Positions 59,013 through 64,000 of a stretch of DNA of 64,000 nt are shown piece by piece. Both the position numbers and the translations under genes were made by a program. Origin of the DNA: Henckelia pumila (lineage: Eukaryota > Streptophyta > Magnoliopsida > Lamiales > Gesneriaceae). The stretch is from contig NC_133123.1 in the NCBI RefSeq assembly GCF_033568475.1, forward strand, positions 2,294,001 through 2,358,000. The letters are read 5' to 3'. Below the pieces are notes generated by a model, which ran no database searches, had not been told where the DNA came from, and saw only the letters and a program-made list of their open reading frames with translations. Every line of letters starts with the position of its first letter. The first letter of the stretch is position 1.

Positions 59013-60829
59013 CTAAAAATACTCGAATTCAACATAAGAAGAATCAGTAGAGCTGCTTTTGTTTCGATCATTTCCAATGTCAGCCATCTTCTTGTCTGAA
59101 TTTGTTGAATCCTTACTGGCAAACTGCTTAAAATCTACAGGTTCGGGTATGTGTGGAGGCATGGCACTTCTTACCAAAGCCCAGTTAACACCTTCAAAGA
59201 AAGGGTGCTGCTTTATTTCAGTGGCACCTCTCTTGTATGCAATCCTCTTGTGAGGTTCCTTCACCAACAGCCCTTTTATCAGATCACGTGCCGCCGAGTT
59301 CAGTTGCGGCGCCTCTGGAAATTTTAATGGTTGGCCAACGACATTGAACAACGTAGCACGGTTTCCAGAACCTTTGAAAGGGGTTGTCCCTAGTAGGAGC
59401 TCGTACAAGAAAATGCCAAATGTCCACCAATCCACTGCACTGCCATGACCCTCTCCTCGAATGATCTCGGGGGCGAGATATTCGTGCGTGCCAACAAAAG
59501 ACATTGATCGAAAATCTGTAGGCTCGGCCATTAGCTCGGGAAGGGCGTTTGAGTTATTGCTCAGCCCGAAATCGGATTTGGATTTGCGGTTCTTTTTTGT
59601 AGGAAGGAGGCGAGGGAAAAAATTCGATGGCTGCATGCAACTGCGGATCATATTGTCATCATTCAAGATAGCACCAGAGCTTTCGCTTGAATTTCCAACA
59701 TGAACAGATGAAGATTTCACAAGCGTCGGACAGACAGAGCAACGAAGAGATAGATCGAAGTCAGAGAGCATGATATGTCCCTCTTCTCTTACTAACACAT
59801 TTTCCGGCTTAAGGTCTCGGTATACAATACCTAGCATGTGCAGATACTCGAGAGCTAACAAGACCTCAGATGCAAAAAATCTGCAAGATATCAAACACAA
59901 GCTAAATTTGAACATGTAATCACCGGTTACTAGAAGAAATGAGAAAATTAGAGTGGTTAGGTAGGGAACCTCGCAGCTTCCTCCGTAAAATGTTTATTGG
60001 GTTGCTTTTGTCGAAGCGTGTGAAGGTTTCCTCCGCTGCAAAACTCCATGACTAAGCAATAATATTTTTCAGTCTCAAAGTAAGAGTATAATGTAGGTAA
60101 GAAAGGGTGATCAAGAAGACTAAGAATCTCTCTTTCTGTTTGAGCACGAAGTAGCTTATTCCGGCTTGCGAGAGATCCTTTATCCATAACTTTCATGGCA
60201 AAGAAGGCATTTGTTCCTCGAAGTTCAACTAGGTAGACACTTCCAATATCTCCATATCCCAGCCGTTTCAAAAGCCGAAAATTGCTGAGACCAAGAGGAG
60301 TATCTCTAGAAGAAGCAGAATTAATGGCATCCCATCTAACATCGCCTCCGGTGTGGGGCTTTAAGGGTGCACTTGTACTGTCTAAACTGTCACTGCGATT
60401 GCTGCTACCACTGTTCCAGCTATGATTGATGGTCGATGAAGTATTCTTAGCGTTACCTGCCACAGACTTTGGTGACGATATTGCTCCACTTGATATTGTA
60501 TTTGTCAGATAGTCAGTGTTTGTAAATCTTCCGGGACTAGGAACTGGGCATGGATTTGTTCCGGTCAGCATTGTCGGCTCCGTCCTCTTAAAGTCACTCG
60601 TTGATTTATGAGTTGAGGTCGAATTAACGTGAGAATTGGGATCCACAGATGCAGGTTCACATGGCGAGACACGGCCAGGATTCGTGCTCCTTTTTGGCAT
60701 TTGCTCTGGCTTCTTCAAGAAATGAGGTGCATTTGAAGTTAATGAACTTGGATTTTTGGCAGCCAAGTCCATCCAACCAGACTCACATGCACCGTCTTCT
60801 AATGGCGTGTAACTCATCTGCATCGGCAT
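59013..60829 (-). CDS. AGC VIII serine/threonine kinase (D6PK/G11A-like)
   Basis: Two exons on the minus strand, 60829-59970 and 59880-59013, giving 575 aa. A Ser/Thr-rich N-terminal region (residues 1-180) precedes the kinase domain from about residue 184: Gly loop [12 protein letters not shown], catalytic Lys213 (AMKVMDKG), YRDLKPEN (Asp309), DFD (Asp327) instead of DFG, then an insertion of about 75 residues containing Cys- and Ser-rich sequence, and [27 protein letters not shown] plus the insertion defines plant AGC VIII kinases. The C-terminus EFEYF is an FxxF PDK1-docking motif. D6PK-type members sit at the plasma membrane and phosphorylate PIN auxin carriers; that role here is inference. 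The start may be 60829 or, if the 5' intron ends at GATGCAG, the ATG at 60817. Intact. Confidence 0.93.
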
Positions 60830-61870
60830 AAAGAACCAAAATCATTTTCCTAGTCATTGCATCTTCCGAGAATCATTAACAACCAATTGCAACCATAAAG
60901 TATGAAAACCAACTCATTTTTCAATGATGAGACTACTTGTGCTTCACGGAGAAGGCTCTGATCATCACATACTCTGTTATGGATCATTCAGTGAATTGTC
61001 AATTAGCATAAGTTTAGAAATGGTTTTGGTCTAAATCTTGCAAATTTATGTGGCTACAAACATGGAAACATTTGTGATTCATATAGACAAAACATGGAAA
61101 CAAACTAATCAAATAACAACATTCAGCATGCATCTTCTATTATTTCCGATGCAAGCAGAGCTCTGAAATGTAAACAAATCATTTGTGATTCAATGTTACA
61201 TTTTCCTACCATCCCATCAACATCATCTTAATAGAATCAACCGACGGCAAATACTTACCTCATTAAAGTTTCCACCCAGTGGGACGAATGACAATTCAAG
61301 ATTCAAGATTACTGCATAAAAATCTGAAAAAAACAAAAACACAGAACAGACAAAATCATTAAAAAAAAAAAAAATGGGATTGCTGCACGTGATAATTAAA
61401 CGCAAGGAATTCTTAATCCAGAAGGTCAGATGTTCAAAGTTCAAACCAGGATGTCAAAGAATACAGACAGCTCTACATTTACGATTCCCTTGAATCAAAT
61501 GCACGTACGAACACAAATATCGAACACCCAATAGCAATCACATTACGTATTAGATAATGGGATGGAAGGAGCAGGCTTCTAATGAGGTCCAGCGGGTTCT
61601 CCCTCGATCGTGGAGACCATTCGAAAGGGGAAAAAATATGGGAGCTAGCAGAAACTAATAAAGGGTGTCGGAGAAAATCAACAGTGAAGGCGTGCATTGA
61701 TGTTGGAAAATTGGTAATGCAAAGATTGGTAAAGGAAGTGGGAAATTATGCATGTAAATCGGGATGGCAAGAGAGACGTGGAGGGAGGAAAGGAGAAGCG
61801 GCCAAGGTGAGGAAGACGCAAGCATCGGCCTTTCAATCATCATTTTCACTTCTCTCTCTCTCTCTTTTCC
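60818..61870 (-). other. 5' leader region of the kinase gene with probable spliced UTR exons
   Basis: On the minus strand a T-rich acceptor tttgtttttttcag precedes a short exon of about 66 nt around 61325-61260, which ends at ttaatgag|gtaagt (donor at about 61259/61258). The next acceptor could be ccgatgcag at 60818. This suggests a 5' UTR of at least two exons. A (GA)n/(CT)n tract at 61852-61869 lies near the probable transcript start. The open frames here are not convincing genes. Confidence 0.5.
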
Positions 61871-62553
61871 ATAAACATTAATATTTGTGTGTGTGTGTGT
61901 TTTTTTAGTGGTTTTATACTTTTGTATATAACATTTTTTTTAAGAATTAATTTTTTATAAGAAAAATTTTAGAGATTATATTAAAATTGAGCATTTTAGA
62001 GATTGTTATAATTAATTAGAACAATTATTAAGTAAATATAATTTTATGTTTCAAAATGTATTGAATTTTATAATATTTGTTCGGTTTAGGAGTGATATAA
62101 ACAGCTGAATTAGTATGCGAGGAGAAATCATCAAAGTTAAAAATAATGTAATAAAACATTTTAAAGAAAGAATAATATATAGAATGTTTGAATTCTGTTA
62201 TATATGTTAGGATAAATTTTCTAAATAATAATTATAATCAGCGTCAGTAAAAAAATCATCAAAATAAATCATTCTCTTTATATAAAAATTTAAATTCTAT
62301 ATTAGGTATATCATCATGGATTCTTGTATGTAATTTTTTTGTTACATATAATGCCTTTTCTAATAATGTGTATATATGAGTATTTAATTTCGATGAAACA
62401 TATATATATGCATCTCGAGGATGAAATCTAGCTAGGCAGCAACACTTGAGGGTTCCCCATGTTAAGGCAGTGTTTTGACATCATTTATGGTAATAAATGT
62501 AAGTGCTGATAATTGAACCATCGTACTGCTTAATTTGATATATTTACGTGGTA
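61871..62553. other. Intergenic DNA upstream of the kinase gene
   Basis: AT-rich promoter-side sequence with a (GT)n run at about 61888-61901. No gene recognised. Confidence 0.5.
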
Positions 62554-62807
62554 CTCCCTCCGTTTCAATTATATAGTCTATGTTTTTTTTTGTTCCAAAT
62601 ACATGGTCATATATTATATTTAGTAATATTTTTTTTACACTCCTTTACTAATATACCTTTATTAACTACACATTGAAAATTATGCAATCATTTTTAAATA
62701 CATTAAATAGAGATAAAATAAAAAGTTTGTATAAAATTTACTTTTTTAATAATTTTTTCTTAATCTGTGCGAAAAAAAATAGAACTATGTATTTAAGACG
62801 GATGGAG
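62554..62807. mobile_element. Stowaway-like MITE (Tc1/mariner), 254 bp
   Basis: Left end ctccctccgtttcaattata; right end reverse-complemented ctccatccgtcttaaataca. TA dinucleotides flank both ends (62552-62553 and 62808-62809). CTCCCTCCGT is the hallmark Stowaway terminus. AT-rich interior, no transposase. Confidence 0.92.
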
Positions 62808-63626
62808 TATATAAACAAAATTTTATGTAAGATGAATTTCGACTGCTCATCTCGTCTAGAAGTGCTCACTAATTAGCAATTAACACGGATTTTATATTGT
62901 ATAATTAAGTTATATTTGCATTCATCGTACTCACTCATGTGTGGTACATTAATATTACCTATGTATTAAGCTATGAACTCTTAGATACCGATTTAGATAC
63001 TATGCTAAAAGTAATATCTCATTTTTCGATGACCTAACGGTATCTCGGGATTTTAGTTTCGTTGGTCGTGAAAATATTGATCCTCAACACATGACCGTAT
63101 GTTCTCTGAGAATATTGGTGCCAAAAACTACGCATACAAGATGTTGGTGGCGCAATAAAATGATACAAAATGCGATACCATGGCAAAGTAATTTGATTAT
63201 TGAGAAAAAGATGGAACGAAAACACAGGCCCAGGTATATTTCAGACATCAACTGGGAACAGTACAACATCAACATCCATTTTCAAAATTTATAGTGAAGA
63301 CATGGATTGATTTATCGGTTTAGGTTGGATTTGATATGACTGTATAATAAATAATGTTGCCATGCTATTAAAATATTTGAATAGGATGGATATTAATATT
63401 AAATAAATAATAATATGTTTGATTTGATTTATTAAATTCAGCATTAGATGATAAATTATAATTTTAACTATTTTTTTATAATTAATTATTAAAAATAAAA
63501 GAAAGAAATATAGAATAATAATGCAATTTCAATTCAACCACTTGATTGATATTTAATAAATAATTAATGATTTAATTATGTGTAATAAATAATCTAAAAG
63601 TGCAACTACACAATTGGTTGAATTCA
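62808..63626. other. Intergenic DNA
   Basis: No gene, RNA or element recognised. Overlapping open frames on both strands at 63034-63294 have no protein-like features. Confidence 0.5.
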
Positions 63627-63740
63627 TCTATATAAAAGTGTGGATAGAGGAGATTGTTTTTCAGTTGTGTATTGACAAAATTATCCATATCCTTTATCCA
63701 CACTTTTATGTTAAAAGTAAAAGTCACGTGCATCGCACGT
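63627..63740. repeat. Small inverted-repeat element, possibly a decayed Helitron
   Basis: Perfect 15 bp inverted arms ataaaagtgtggata (63632-63646) and tatccacacttttat (63695-63709). Downstream lies a hairpin cacgtgcatcgcacgtg (about 63725-63741). The start tctatataaaagtgtgg and the 3' hairpin recall Helitrons, but no CTAG end follows. Confidence 0.4.
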
Positions 63741-64000
63741 GTGAATATCTTTTGTTGTCGATAAACGTTGTTAAATAAATTAATTAAGATGAGAAGATAT
63801 TAGCACGCAGTTAATAAATGATTTTCATGATAATAATATATACTTTTTGAAAGAAAAAAACCTATTACATGTCTGAGTGATGTAATCAATATAATCTTCA
63901 ACATTGCAACTAATAAAAATATTTTCAACATTTTCGAACAATATAACACTTGCAGTTTCAATGTTTGTTTGTATTATTTACGATCATGATTATTTTACAT

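Noticed and set aside
61582-61881. Lys/Arg/Glu-rich open frame on the plus strand upstream of the kinase
   Set aside because: It lies antisense to the probable kinase 5' leader and has no recognisable domain.
1-64000. CRISPR arrays, bacterial defence or toxin systems, tRNA genes
   Set aside because: None seen by eye; the window is plant nuclear DNA and its direct repeats are microsatellites, LTRs or segmental copies.

Overview
This is a nuclear window from a flowering plant, almost certainly a eudicot. The evidence is intron-bearing genes with GT/AG borders, plant-specific proteins (a SOMBRERO-type NAC factor, a PM41-type LEA protein, an AGC VIII kinase), a plant U2 snRNA gene with USE and TATA boxes, a Cassandra element, and long AT-rich intergenic DNA full of LTR, Helitron, hAT, Mutator and Stowaway remnants. 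I cannot name the species; an asterid is a guess only.

Layout. 0.6-2.9 kb (+): 3' part of a WD40 gene, facing a small MGCICSK-type gene (-, 3.4-4.4 kb). 3.8-7.9 kb is copy A of a duplicated segment whose copy B lies at 21.3-30.8 kb. 8.0-9.6 kb (-): fragment of an endogenous pararetrovirus. 9.8-12.7 kb: a short Helitron split by a 2.7 kb solo LTR. 13.1-15.4 kb: inverted-repeat elements in (TA)n tracts plus a large hairpin-forming repeat. 15.8-17.2 kb: a second solo LTR with exact 5 bp target duplications. 17.2-18.5 kb: two dead copies of an X8-domain gene. 18.8-21.1 kb: two hAT-like MITEs. Copy B holds a truncated copy of the MGCICSK gene, a Ty1/copia element, a hAT-like MITE and a Cassandra TRIM carrying 5S rRNA-like sequence; copy A lacks all three insertions and acts as an empty-site control.

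32.0-33.5 kb (-): secreted aspartyl protease with a short signal-peptide exon. 33.5-42.7 kb: mostly AT-rich, with several MITEs. 43.1-44.8 kb (+): SOMBRERO-like NAC gene. 45.4 kb (-): LEA gene with ABRE-like motifs. 46.2 kb: short Helitron. 47.9 kb (+): U2 snRNA gene. 48.4-50.1 kb (-): five-exon DUF212 gene, probably plastid-targeted. 50.4-58.0 kb (+): a near full-length, broken endogenous caulimovirid with capsid-movement-protease-RT-RNase H-transactivator order, nearest to the cavemovirus/solendovirus type. 59.0-60.8 kb (-): D6PK/G11A-like AGC kinase. 62.6 kb: Stowaway MITE.

The host genes look independent; there is no operon-like or clustered pathway logic. I found no convincing new biological system. 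The most informative material is the pair of duplicated segments with dated insertions, the two pararetrovirus copies sharing sequence past the last ORF, the palindrome-rich LTR, and the inverted-repeat elements lodged in (TA)n tracts.
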